From contig NZ_CP028158.1 in NCBI RefSeq assembly GCF_003030345.1, positions 7,006,001-7,070,000 on the forward strand: a stretch of 64,000 bases of DNA, given 5' to 3'. The position numbers and the translations under genes were made by a program. The notes beneath the pieces are model-generated. The model searched no databases, was not told the DNA's origin, and saw nothing but the letters and a program-made list of their open reading frames with translations. Positions within the stretch are counted from its first letter, which is position 1. Each line of letters opens with the position of its first letter. Below, one piece after another: positions 1 through 8,352 of the stretch. The stretch comes from Plantactinospora sp. BC1 (GTDB taxonomy: Bacteria; Actinomycetota; Actinomycetes; Mycobacteriales; Micromonosporaceae).

Positions 1-367
1 TGAGCGGGCCGTACCGGGTCACCGCCGGGGTCCAGGCGGTCGCGGCGTCGCGGTCGTCGGCGCGTACACAGAAGATCTGCCGCTCGAACGCGGCGGCGCT
101 GACCGCCTCGGCGGCGGCCGGGTCGTCGACCGCCACCTGCACCAGCCAGGCACCGTCGAGGTCGGCCGGCGCGAACTCCCGGGCCACCCACTCCAGCCGT
201 CCCGCGTCGACGTGTGCCCGCAACGCCGGGGTCAGCTCGGGGGCGACCACCACCACCCGGGCCTCCGCCTCCAGCAGCGCCGGTACGCGCCGGGTCGCCA
301 CCGCCCCGCCGCCGACCACCAGCACACGCCGGCCGGCGAGCCGCAGCGCAAGCGGATACATGATCAT
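1..367 (-). CDS. Siroheme synthase / precorrin-2 dehydrogenase domain, partial (runs off the left edge)
   Basis: Only the first 122 residues are in the window. They form an N-terminal Rossmann fold: a short hydrophobic start, then VLVVGGGAVATRR (GxGxxA NAD-binding loop at about residues 15-27), then a beta-alpha repeat with VVVVAPELTP. This is the pattern of the precorrin-2 oxidase/ferrochelatase domain of CysG and of actinobacterial CobA fusions, which turn precorrin-2 into sirohydrochlorin and often carry a C-terminal uroporphyrinogen-III methyltransferase; whether that domain follows cannot be seen. The ATG at 367 overlaps the cobT stop as ATGA, so it is translationally coupled to cobT and belongs to the same cobalamin/siroheme operon. 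Confidence 0.8.
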   Translation of the reverse strand, partial: MIMYPLALRLAGRRVLVVGGGAVATRRVPALLEAEARVVVVAPELTPALRAHVDAGRLEWVAREFAPADLDGAWLVQVAVDDPAAAEAVSAAAFERQIFCVRADDRDAATAWTPAVTRYGPL

Positions 368-1449
368 TTCTCCGACACTCCTGCCGCGTCGAAGGTGGCC
401 ACCTCGTGCAGCACCCGCACCGCACCGGCGACCACCGGATAGCCAAGCAGGGCGCCGGTGCCCTCGCCGAGCCGTAGGCCCAGATCGATTATCGGCAGCA
501 GACCCAACCGGTCCAACCCGGCGGTCGCGCCCGGCTCGGCCGAGCGGTGCCCGGCGACCATCGCGCCGACCGCGTCCGGGGCGAAGGCTGCCGCCGCGAG
601 CGCGGCGGCGACCGCGCTCACCCCGTCCAGCAGCACCGGGACCCGCCGTGCGGCACCGCCCAGGACGAAACCCGCCAGCGCCGCGTGCTCCAGGCCGCCG
701 ACCGCGGCGAGGACCCCGAGCGGATCGGCCGGATCGGGTACGTGCCGAGCCAGCGCCGCCCGGACCACGGCCACCTTGCGGGCGTACGTGACGTCGTCGA
801 TCCCGGTACCCCGGCCGGTGGCCTCGGCCGGGTCGATTCCGGTGAAGGCGGCGATCAGCGCGGCGGCCGCCGTGGTGTTGCCGATCCCCATGTCACCGGT
901 CAGCAGGATCCCGGCCCCGGAGTCGAGCAGTTCGTGTGCGACCCGGATGCCGGTCTCGACCGCGCTGCGTGCCTCGTCCCGGGTCAGGGCGGGCCGGACG
1001 CTCATGTCCCGGCTGCCGGCCCGGACCCTGGCGCTGATCAGCCGGGGCGCCGACCGCGCCGACCGCTGTGCCGGCACCTTCACCTGGGGCAGCGGGGTGG
1101 CCACCCCGACGTCGACCACGGTGACCGTCGCGCCGATCTGCCCGGCGAAGGCGTTCACCACGGCACCGCCGGCCAGGAAGTTCCCCACCATCTGCGCGGT
1201 GACCTCCTGCGGCCACGGGGTGACCCCCTGGGCGTGCACCCCGTGGTCGGCGGCGAAGATCGCCACTGCGGCGGGCTCGGGCAGCGGCGGCGGACAGACG
1301 CCGGCCAGCCCGGCCAGCCGGATCGAGAGTTCCTCCAGCGCGCCCAGTGAACCGGCCGGCTTGGTCAGCCTCGCGTGCAGGTCCGCGGCCGCGGCCATGG
1401 CCGCCTCGTCGAGCGGACCGATCCCGGCGAGGGTGGCGTCCAACATCAT
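364..1449 (-). CDS. cobT: Nicotinate-nucleotide--dimethylbenzimidazole phosphoribosyltransferase (CobT)
   Basis: Transfers phosphoribose from nicotinate mononucleotide to 5,6-dimethylbenzimidazole, giving alpha-ribazole-phosphate, the activated lower ligand of vitamin B12. The 361-residue product has the usual family length. Visible family signatures are AADHGVHAQGVTPWPQEV near residue 70, the Gly-rich GDMGIGNTTAAAAL in the middle, and LGLRLGEGTGALL near the C-terminus, which carries the catalytic-base glutamate known from Salmonella CobT. The ATG at 1449 overlaps the stop of the upstream aminotransferase-like gene (ATGA), and its own stop overlaps the next start in the same way: a tightly coupled three-gene operon. 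Confidence 0.95.
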   Translation of the reverse strand: MMLDATLAGIGPLDEAAMAAAADLHARLTKPAGSLGALEELSIRLAGLAGVCPPPLPEPAAVAIFAADHGVHAQGVTPWPQEVTAQMVGNFLAGGAVVNAFAGQIGATVTVVDVGVATPLPQVKVPAQRSARSAPRLISARVRAGSRDMSVRPALTRDEARSAVETGIRVAHELLDSGAGILLTGDMGIGNTTAAAALIAAFTGIDPAEATGRGTGIDDVTYARKVAVVRAALARHVPDPADPLGVLAAVGGLEHAALAGFVLGGAARRVPVLLDGVSAVAAALAAAAFAPDAVGAMVAGHRSAEPGATAGLDRLGLLPIIDLGLRLGEGTGALLGYPVVAGAVRVLHEVATFDAAGVSEK

Positions 1450-2717
1450 TCCTCCAGGATTCCGGCCAGCGCGGCCACGAACAGGTCGGTGGTGGCAGTG
1501 TCCCGTACCGCGAGGCGCAGCCAGTCGGGGCCCAGACCGGGGAAGGTGTCCCCGCGTCGTACGGCGAAACCCCGGTCGCGCAGGGCCAGCCGTACCCGGG
1601 CCGCCCCGGGCAGGTGCACCAGGACGAAGGCGCTGGCCGGGGTACCCGCGACGCGTACCCGGGGCAGTTCGCCGAGCCGCCGGACCAGGTACGCCCGCTC
1701 GACGGCGAGTCGGGCGGCGATCCGGCGCTCCGCCTCGACCGCGCCGGGCGTGGCGCAGGCCGCCGCCGCGGCGAGCGCGGGGCTGGAGACCGCCCAGAGC
1801 GGTTGTACCGCCGCCAACCGCTCGACCAGCTCGGCCGGGGCGAGCAGGTAGCCGATGCGGAGTCCGGCCAGTCCCCAGGTCTTGGTGAGGCTCCGCACGA
1901 CGACCAGCCCCGGGAGGTCACGCCGGCTCGCCAGCGACTCGGGCTCGGCGATCCCGCCGACCGTCGCTCCGAAGTTGGCGGTGACGGTGACGGTGGAGTC
2001 TTCGGTGATGGTGGAGTCGGCGAAGGCCTCGTCGACCACCAGTACCCGGCCGGGGCGGGCCAGGCCGGCCAGTACGTCGGCCGGGTGGAGTACCGAGGTG
2101 GGGTTGGTGGGGTTGCCGACGAAGACGAGATCGGCGTCGGCCGGTACCAGCTCGGGGTCCAGCCGGAAGTCGGTCTCCGGCGGCAGCAGCACCCGCTCGA
2201 CCCGGTGCCCGGCCGCGCGTAGCGCCGCCTCCGGCTCGGTGAACTGGGGATGCACCACCACGGGCCGGTGGGCGCCCCGGAGCGCCTGGGCGAGCAGCAC
2301 GAACCCCTCTGCGGCGCCTGCGGTGAGCAGTACCTCGTCGGCCGGGCGGCGGTGCCGGGCGGCGACGGCGGCCCGGGCCGGCGCCGGATCGGGATAGCCG
2401 GCCAGCGTCTCCAGTGCGGCGACGATCGGTTCCCGCAACCAGGCCGGCATCGGGTGCCGCTGCACGTTGACCGCGAGATCCACCAGACCGGGAGCGAGTT
2501 CGACGTCGCCGTGGTGGCCTAGATCCGGCCCGTCCGGGTCGAGCTGAGCGGGGGCGTGCCCGTCGGGCTGAACTGGGGCGTCCGGGTCGGGCTGAGCGGG
2601 CGGTGCGGGGGCGGGCCGGTGCATGGGCATGATCCTGCCGGGCGCCCCGGCGCGGGGGCCAGCGCCGTCCCGGAGCGGATCGGGAGCGGTCGAACCCGCC
2701 AGCCGGGAGACTCGCAC
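1446..2717 (-). CDS. PLP-dependent aminotransferase-fold protein, probable threonine-phosphate decarboxylase (CobC/CobD type)
   Basis: A fold-type I PLP enzyme similar to histidinol-phosphate aminotransferase. The Schiff-base lysine lies in VVRSLTKTWGLAGLRIGY, and FVGNPTNPTS is the usual substrate/PLP loop. Adjacent to cobT and the siroheme-synthase gene, the likely role is decarboxylation of L-threonine-O-3-phosphate to (R)-1-amino-2-propanol phosphate for the nucleotide loop of B12; a true histidinol-phosphate aminotransferase is less likely here. The GTG start at 2717 is uncertain: an ATG at 2630 removes 29 residues, and the residues up to about 70 are Pro/Asp-rich low complexity either way. 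The promoter lies in the AT-rich divergent region shared with the penicillin-binding protein. Confidence 0.82.
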   Translation of the reverse strand: MRVSRLAGSTAPDPLRDGAGPRAGAPGRIMPMHRPAPAPPAQPDPDAPVQPDGHAPAQLDPDGPDLGHHGDVELAPGLVDLAVNVQRHPMPAWLREPIVAALETLAGYPDPAPARAAVAARHRRPADEVLLTAGAAEGFVLLAQALRGAHRPVVVHPQFTEPEAALRAAGHRVERVLLPPETDFRLDPELVPADADLVFVGNPTNPTSVLHPADVLAGLARPGRVLVVDEAFADSTITEDSTVTVTANFGATVGGIAEPESLASRRDLPGLVVVRSLTKTWGLAGLRIGYLLAPAELVERLAAVQPLWAVSSPALAAAAACATPGAVEAERRIAARLAVERAYLVRRLGELPRVRVAGTPASAFVLVHLPGAARVRLALRDRGFAVRRGDTFPGLGPDWLRLAVRDTATTDLFVAALAGILEE

Positions 2718-2728
2718 ATCTGCGAATC

Positions 2729-2761
2729 TTTATCATGTTTTACCGAGATTTATCATAGCTT
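2729..2761. promoter_or_regulatory. AT-rich divergent promoter region with two direct TTTATCAT repeats
   Basis: TTTATCAT occurs at 2729-2736 and again at 2749-2756, exactly 20 bp apart (about two helical turns), in a short AT-rich patch within a very GC-rich genome. The second repeat runs into TAGCTT (2756-2761), a -10 box six bases before the GTG of the penicillin-binding protein at 2768. A dimeric regulator binding both repeats could control this gene and the divergent cobalamin operon. The regulator is unknown. Confidence 0.55.
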
Positions 2762-2767
2762 GGAAAC

Positions 2768-4933
2768 GTGACCAACCCCACCACCCGCTCCGCCTCTGGT
2801 CGACTCGTACCCCTGCTCCGTGCCGGACTCATCGCCGGTGTGGTCGTCGCGGCGGCGTTGTTCCCGTTCGTCGCGGTCGGTGGACTGGCCGCCAAGGCCG
2901 GCGCCGACCTGGTGGAGAAGACCCCGGCCGACCTGCTCGCCTCTTCGCCCGCGCAGACCAGCTACGTCTACGCCGCCGACGGGACCACCCTGATAACCAC
3001 CTTCTACGAGGAGCACCGGCGGTACGTGCCGGTCTCCCAGATGTCGCCGTACATCCAGCAGGCGATCGTGGCCTCGGAGGACTCCCGGTTCTACGAGCAC
3101 AACGGCGTCGATCCGAAGGGCGTACTCCGGGCCTTCGTCGCCAACCAGCAGGCCGGCGGAGTCTCCCAGGGCGCCTCGACGCTGACGATGCAGTACGTCC
3201 GGATGGCCCTGCGGGACAGCGCGAAGACGCCGATGGAGGCCCGGCAGGCCACCGAGCAGACGCCGCTGCGGAAACTGCGGGAGATGCGACTCGCCCTCGA
3301 CCTGGAGAAGGAGACGACGAAGTCGCAGATCCTGGAGCGCTACCTCAACTCGGCCTACTTCGGCCACCGGGCGTACGGCATCTACTCGGCGTCGGAGATC
3401 TTCTTCTCCAAGCTGCCGAAGGACCTCACCCCGGTCGAGGCGGCCACCCTCGCCGGGCTGGTGAAGGCGCCGACCACGTACGACCCGGCCAGCTCGGACC
3501 GGAAGGCCGCCACCGACCGGCGCAACTACGTGCTCGAGCGGATGGAGGCGATGGGCTACCTCTCCCCGCAGGCCACCGCGGCGGCGAAGGCGGAGCCGAT
3601 CCAGCTCCGCCTCAGCAACCCGCCGAACGACTGCGTCTCGGTGCCGGAGGAGCGCAACAGCTGGGGTTTCTTCTGTGACTACCTGAAGGCGTGGTGGGCC
3701 GCACAGCCGGCCTTCGGCAGCAACTCCCTGGAGCGCCTCGACCGGCTGCGCCGGGGCGGCTACACCATCGTCACCAGCCTGGACCCGAACATGCAGAAGG
3801 TCGCCGACGACCAGGTGCAGGCCGGGGAGGCCAACGGCAGCCCGTACGGACACGGCCTGGTCGCGGTCGAACCCGGCACCGGGTACGTCCGGTCGATGGC
3901 GGTGAACCGGTCCTACTCGCTGGACCAGAGCGAGAACGGGCCACACTCCGACCCGAGCAAACGCAACCGGATGAAGGGCAACTATCCGAACACCGTGGTC
4001 CCGCTGCTCGGCGGCGGGGATCTCCCCGGCTACCAGGCCGGTTCGACGTTCAAGATGTTCACCATGCTCGCCGCGCTGGACGCCGGGCTGCCACTCAGCA
4101 CGGCGTTCAACTCCCCGCACCGGTTCGTCTCGATCTATCCGGACGGCAGCGGCGGCCCGACGGACTGCGGCGGATACTGGTGCCCGTCCAACGCCAGCGG
4201 CGCGATGAGCGGCAACCAGACCATGTGGTCCGGCTTCGGCAAGTCGGTCAACACGTACTTCGTCTGGCTGGAGCAGAAGGTCGGGGCCGAGAACGTGGTC
4301 CGGCTGGCCGAACGGTTGGGTTTGCAGTGGCGTACCGACATCGACAAGCGCCAGGCGTCACCGAGCCAGGCGAACAAGTGGGGTTCGTTCACCCTCGGGG
4401 TCTCCGACGTCACCCCGCTGGAGATGGCCAACGCGTACGCCGCCGTCGCCGCCGAAGGACGGTTCTGCGAGGCGCTGCCGGTCAGCTCGATCGTCGGGCC
4501 GGACGGCACCCCGGCGACGTACCGGAGCGGTTCCGGGATGGATCTGGAGATCGCGCTCCCCCGGTGCAGCCAGCAGGTCAGCGCCGACGCGGCCCGGGCC
4601 GCCACCGACGCCGCCCGGTGCCCGACCGGGGACACCCCGGCCCGGGGCTCCTGCGGCGGCTGGTCCACCGCCGACCGGGTACGGGGCATCGTCGGTCGGC
4701 CGGTGGCCGGCAAGACGGGTACCACCGACAGCGACCGGGCCGCCTGGTTCGTGGGCTACACCCCCGAACTGGCCGCCGCGAGTTTCCTCTCCGACCCGGA
4801 CAGCCCGATGAACCCGGTCGGCTCGGGTCCGGCGAACAAGCCGATCGACGCCGTCGCCGGGTTCCTCAAGGGCGCGCTGAAGGACCAGCCGGTACGCCAG
4901 TTCAATCCACCCTCGGACGAGATGACCGGTTGA
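2768..4933 (+). CDS. Bifunctional class A penicillin-binding protein (glycosyltransferase/transpeptidase)
   Basis: Polymerises lipid II and cross-links peptidoglycan outside the membrane. The 721-residue protein has an N-terminal membrane anchor (about 14-40), a GT51 domain with the catalytic glutamate in VASEDSRFYEHNG (E104), and a transpeptidase domain with STFK (S426 nucleophile, K429), SVN (S493) and KTGTT (K649). It ends soon after the KTG region and has no long Pro-rich tail. The GTG start sits six bases after TAGCTT, so the transcript is probably leaderless. It is divergent from the cobalamin operon and close in length to other actinobacterial PBP1 proteins. Confidence 0.93.
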   Translation: MTNPTTRSASGRLVPLLRAGLIAGVVVAAALFPFVAVGGLAAKAGADLVEKTPADLLASSPAQTSYVYAADGTTLITTFYEEHRRYVPVSQMSPYIQQAIVASEDSRFYEHNGVDPKGVLRAFVANQQAGGVSQGASTLTMQYVRMALRDSAKTPMEARQATEQTPLRKLREMRLALDLEKETTKSQILERYLNSAYFGHRAYGIYSASEIFFSKLPKDLTPVEAATLAGLVKAPTTYDPASSDRKAATDRRNYVLERMEAMGYLSPQATAAAKAEPIQLRLSNPPNDCVSVPEERNSWGFFCDYLKAWWAAQPAFGSNSLERLDRLRRGGYTIVTSLDPNMQKVADDQVQAGEANGSPYGHGLVAVEPGTGYVRSMAVNRSYSLDQSENGPHSDPSKRNRMKGNYPNTVVPLLGGGDLPGYQAGSTFKMFTMLAALDAGLPLSTAFNSPHRFVSIYPDGSGGPTDCGGYWCPSNASGAMSGNQTMWSGFGKSVNTYFVWLEQKVGAENVVRLAERLGLQWRTDIDKRQASPSQANKWGSFTLGVSDVTPLEMANAYAAVAAEGRFCEALPVSSIVGPDGTPATYRSGSGMDLEIALPRCSQQVSADAARAATDAARCPTGDTPARGSCGGWSTADRVRGIVGRPVAGKTGTTDSDRAAWFVGYTPELAAASFLSDPDSPMNPVGSGPANKPIDAVAGFLKGALKDQPVRQFNPPSDEMTG

Positions 4934-4956
4934 CGGGAGGCGTACGGCGCGGGTGG

Positions 4957-5532
4957 TCAGTGTCGGTGCAGGTCGGCGACGACCAGGGACCAGACCTCCA
5001 GGTCGACCCGGCCGCTGTGCACGTACCCGGCGTTGCGCAGCAGCCCCTCGTAGGTGAACCCGGCCTTCTCGGCGACTCGCCGAGACGCGGTGTTGCCGGG
5101 GGCCACCCGTAGTTCGAGACGCTGGAAGCCGTGCTCCAGGATCAACGCTACGGCTATCGCGTCGACCGCCTCCGCCGCCATGCCGAAGCCGCGCGCCTCC
5201 GGCGCGACCGCGTACGACACCTCGGTGACCCGGCCTCCCCAGTCCGTACGCTTCGTCCACAGGCAGCCCACCAGCCGCTCGTCCTCGCGCCGGATCATGC
5301 CGTAGTGGTCGCCGTTGCCGCTGTCCCGCCGTTCCTGGGCCATCTCCGTGCACCATGCCTCGGCGTCGATCTCGCCGAGTTCACGCTGTAACGGCAGCCA
5401 GCGCCGGGTCTGCTTGTCGGCGAAGATCGCCGAGACCGCCTGCGCGTCCGTGCCGCGCAACGGCCGTACGTGCACCCGTGGCGTCGACACGGTCAGGGTC
5501 GGAAAGCGGCGCACCGCCACCTCTCCGCTCAT
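4957..5532 (-). CDS. GNAT-family N-acetyltransferase (RimJ/RimL-like)
   Basis: A 191-residue single-domain acetyltransferase. It starts with TPRVHVRPLRGTDAQAV, typical of the RimJ/RimL branch that acetylates protein or peptide N-termini, and includes YAVAPEARGFGMAAEA (the acetyl-CoA-binding R/QxxGxG/A loop, with RGFGMA) and GNTASRRVAEKAGF near the C-terminus. The substrate cannot be inferred. The ATG at 5532 overlaps the stop of a preceding small ORF as ATGA; an alternative GTG seven codons in has a GGAGAGG upstream. It converges with the penicillin-binding protein gene, leaving only 23 bases between stops. Confidence 0.85.
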   Translation of the reverse strand: MSGEVAVRRFPTLTVSTPRVHVRPLRGTDAQAVSAIFADKQTRRWLPLQRELGEIDAEAWCTEMAQERRDSGNGDHYGMIRREDERLVGCLWTKRTDWGGRVTEVSYAVAPEARGFGMAAEAVDAIAVALILEHGFQRLELRVAPGNTASRRVAEKAGFTYEGLLRNAGYVHSGRVDLEVWSLVVADLHRH

Positions 5533-5657
5533 TCCGCCGACTCACCCCATTCGCCGCCGGGTCGCCTCCCGACCGTCTCCCACCGGCCCGGCCGGCTGCC
5601 GATCCGGTCGTGCCGAACCGCCCACTCGGTCACATCCGCCACCTCATATCGGCTCAT
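5529..5657 (-). CDS. Small ORF coupled to the GNAT gene (42 aa, unknown)
   Basis: A 42-codon frame beginning MSRYEVADVTEWAVRHDR, with an in-frame alternative ATG at 5675. Its TGA overlaps the ATG of the GNAT gene as ATGA, the same coupling seen in the real operons of this window. The amino-acid mix (Glu, Asp, Trp and Arg rather than Pro/Ala runs) differs from the neighbouring low-complexity cobB tail. No family is recognised, and the frame stays open upstream inside cobB, so the start is a guess. It may be a real small protein or only a translational leader. Confidence 0.4.
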   Translation of the reverse strand: MSRYEVADVTEWAVRHDRIGSRPGRWETVGRRPGGEWGESAE

Positions 5658-5782
5658 GCCCGCCGGGCCCGACATCCACGCAGAACACTGGCTCCCGGAG
5701 GTGGCGCCGACCCGCCCACCGGGGCCGGGAAGGGCCGTCCCCCGGGGTTCGGGGGCAGCCGCCCGCCCGGTCACCGACCGGA

Positions 5783-8149
5783 TCACCCCACGGGTCCGCC
5801 AGCCGGACTGCTCGGTACCGCACCTGCGCTCCGCTCGGTCCCGGTCGTCCCGCCCGGTCCGGCGGCGTCCGCTGCCGACTCGGTACCCGTCCGGGCCGCC
5901 CCGGGCGCCGTACCCGATCCGTCGCCGGCCCGGGACGGACCCGGCCGGTCCGCGCTGCCACCGGGCACCCGCTGCTCGTCGACGGGCACCGGCTGCTCCT
6001 CTGCGGGCACCGGCCTCGGACGTGGCGCGGCCATCGCTGCGGGAGACTCGACCGCGCCGGCCGGCCGTGGCCGGGTCTGCGGTGTCGGTCCTGCCCCGGC
6101 TGGACCGGTGACCGGCCTCGGCGCACCGGCCGACGCCCCGCCAGTCGCACCATGCGGCGGACCGCCAACCGGGGTGGCGGCACCCGGAGGTACGGCACCC
6201 GGCCGGCCCGGACCGGACCGGCCGGCTGCTCCGGGTGGCGCGGCGCCACCGTTCGGGGCATGACCACCGTTCGGGGCATGACCACCGTCCGGGCCGGGGC
6301 GACCGGCGGGCGCGGGGCGGCCGTCCGAGCCGGGGCGACCCTCCGGGCCAAGGCGATCGGCCGGGACGGGGCGACCGGCGGGTGCCGGTGGCGACACCGG
6401 AGCAGCCGGTCCGACCTGTCCCGACGGTGAGACCGGGGCGGACGGTGAGATCGGGACCGACGAGGAGATCGGGGCCGACGGTGAGACTGGGACGGACGAC
6501 GAGACCGGGGCCGGCGGTGCCGCCGGGGCGGACGGCGGGACCGGGGCCGAGGGTGCGACCGGACCCGGTGCTCCGGCCAGCGCGGGTGACACCGGCGCGG
6601 CCGGGCCGGTCGGGCCCGAGGGCGGAACCGCTCCGACCGGCCCGGCTGATGCCACGGCGGACGGCACGGCGGCGGCCGGGGTGGCCGGGACGGCCGGCGA
6701 CACCGGAGCCGGGTTGGCTGAAGCAGGGTTTGCCGGGGCAGGGTTGGCCGGGGCAGGGGTACCCGCCGGGGCGGGCGTACCGGCCGACGCGGCGGCGGCG
6801 ACCAGGCGGCTGGCGATCACCGGGCTGCTCGCCCAGTGCAACGTCAACTGGGAGGCGTGCACCCGGCGCCAGACGAACCCCTCCGGCGGGCCACCGCCCC
6901 AGCTCCACGCCGGGGTCTGCCCGGCCCGTGGGGTCAGGACGCCACGGTGCTGCTTGTAGCCGACCACCCGGGCACCGAGTCGGGCCACCGGGGTGTCCGC
7001 CTGCGCCGTCGCCTCGCGGTAACCGACCACGGTCCGGTCCAGGCTCGTCCCGGTGGCGTCCAGCACCCCGCACATCGGGCGGCCGTCGAACTCGCGGGCC
7101 AGCCAGAGCAGCCCGGCGCCCTCGGCGATCACGGGTCGACCGGTACGCGCCAGCTCGGCGACCGCGATGCAGAGCCGGCGGTTCGCCGACAGTTCCTCGG
7201 CGTACGTCTCGGGCAGCGCACCGCCGATCACCAGCGCGCCGGCCTCCGCCGGCAGTGTCTCGTCGCGGAGCGGATCGAAGGGGATCACCTCGGCACCGGC
7301 CGCCGCCAGCAGTTCCGCTGTCTCGGCGTACGAGTACGACAGGGCGGGGCCGCCGGCCAGCGCGACCACCGTACCCGTGGCGGGTGCCTCGCCGACCGGC
7401 CCCAGCTCGGCGAGCGCCTCCGCCGCCGACCAGGCGGTCACCGGTACCCGGGGTGCGGAGCGGGCCAGCGCCAGCAGCCGTTCGAGGTCGACGGCTCCGG
7501 CGATCGCCTCGCCGAGCCGCCGCACCCCCCGGTACGCCTCCACGCCGCGCTGCATCACCGGCACGACACCGTGCTGCCGGGACGGCAGTACGGCGGGCAG
7601 GTCCCGGCGGCGCAGCGCCCCGAAGACCGGTACCCCGATGTCGTCCAGCGCGTCCCGGAGCAGTTGCTCGTGCCGGTCCGAGGCGACCCGGTTCAGGATC
7701 ACGCCGCCGAGCCAGAGCATCTCGTCGTACGCCCGGAAGCCGTGCGCCAGCGCGGCGACCGACTGGCCCATCGAGCCGACGTCGACGACCAGCACCACCG
7801 GGGCCCGCAGGGTGGTGGCGATCGCGGCGGTCGAGTCGACCTCGGGCCGGCCGGCCAGGCTGTCGAAGAGCCCCATCGTGCCCTCGACCACCGCGATCTC
7901 GGCGTCGGCGGAGCCGTGCGCGAAGAGCGGGGCGATCCGCTGCGAGCCGACGAGCCGGGGGTCGAGGTTGCGGCCGGGCCGCCCGGCGGCGAGTCCGAGA
8001 TAGGCGGCGTCGGTGTGGTCGGGGCCGACCTTGAACCCGGCGGCGTCCAGCCCCCGGGCGGCCAGCGCGGCAAGCAGGCCGACCGCGATGGCGGTCTTGC
8101 CGTGTCCGGATGACGGTGCGCTCACCACTACGCGCGGCGCGGCGATCAT
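5783..8149 (-). CDS. cobB: Cobyrinate a,c-diamide synthase-like protein (CobB/CbiA) with a long Pro/Ala-rich tail and a missing glutaminase cysteine
   Basis: Family members amidate the a- and c-carboxylates of (hydrogeno)cobyrinate using glutamine and ATP. The first roughly 450 of 788 residues fit the family: P-loop SAPSSGHGKT at the N-terminus, GFKVGPDHTDAAY, VVEGTMGLFD, the amidotransferase-domain GGALPETYAEEL, and a histidine in WRRVHASQLTLHW. At the nucleophile elbow the expected Ala-Glu-Cys is AEGAGLLWL: residue 344 is Gly (plus-strand 7118-7120), so glutamine hydrolysis is probably lost. Residues from about 451 onward form a roughly 340-residue Pro/Ala/Ser tail absent from normal 430-480-residue homologues. 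The ATG at 8149 has GAGGAG seven bases upstream. It is not in an operon with other cob genes here. Confidence 0.85.
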   Translation of the reverse strand: MIAAPRVVVSAPSSGHGKTAIAVGLLAALAARGLDAAGFKVGPDHTDAAYLGLAAGRPGRNLDPRLVGSQRIAPLFAHGSADAEIAVVEGTMGLFDSLAGRPEVDSTAAIATTLRAPVVLVVDVGSMGQSVAALAHGFRAYDEMLWLGGVILNRVASDRHEQLLRDALDDIGVPVFGALRRRDLPAVLPSRQHGVVPVMQRGVEAYRGVRRLGEAIAGAVDLERLLALARSAPRVPVTAWSAAEALAELGPVGEAPATGTVVALAGGPALSYSYAETAELLAAAGAEVIPFDPLRDETLPAEAGALVIGGALPETYAEELSANRRLCIAVAELARTGRPVIAEGAGLLWLAREFDGRPMCGVLDATGTSLDRTVVGYREATAQADTPVARLGARVVGYKQHRGVLTPRAGQTPAWSWGGGPPEGFVWRRVHASQLTLHWASSPVIASRLVAAAASAGTPAPAGTPAPANPAPANPASANPAPVSPAVPATPAAAVPSAVASAGPVGAVPPSGPTGPAAPVSPALAGAPGPVAPSAPVPPSAPAAPPAPVSSSVPVSPSAPISSSVPISPSAPVSPSGQVGPAAPVSPPAPAGRPVPADRLGPEGRPGSDGRPAPAGRPGPDGGHAPNGGHAPNGGAAPPGAAGRSGPGRPGAVPPGAATPVGGPPHGATGGASAGAPRPVTGPAGAGPTPQTRPRPAGAVESPAAMAAPRPRPVPAEEQPVPVDEQRVPGGSADRPGPSRAGDGSGTAPGAARTGTESAADAAGPGGTTGTERSAGAVPSSPAGGPVG

Positions 8150-8352
8150 GGTCGGCTCCTCGGGGCGCGGTCACCGGCCCGTGCGGGCGGTGCGGAGGTT
8201 CTGGTACGGACGGTGTGGTGGTGCGAGGGACGGCCCGGCCCGACCCGTCGATCGAACCGACGCGCGTGAGGATACCCGGCACCGCGCGCCGCGCCGGCCC
8301 GCCGAGCCGGCCACCTGGGAAACCGCCGGAACGGTCCGGGTAGCCTCGTGCT

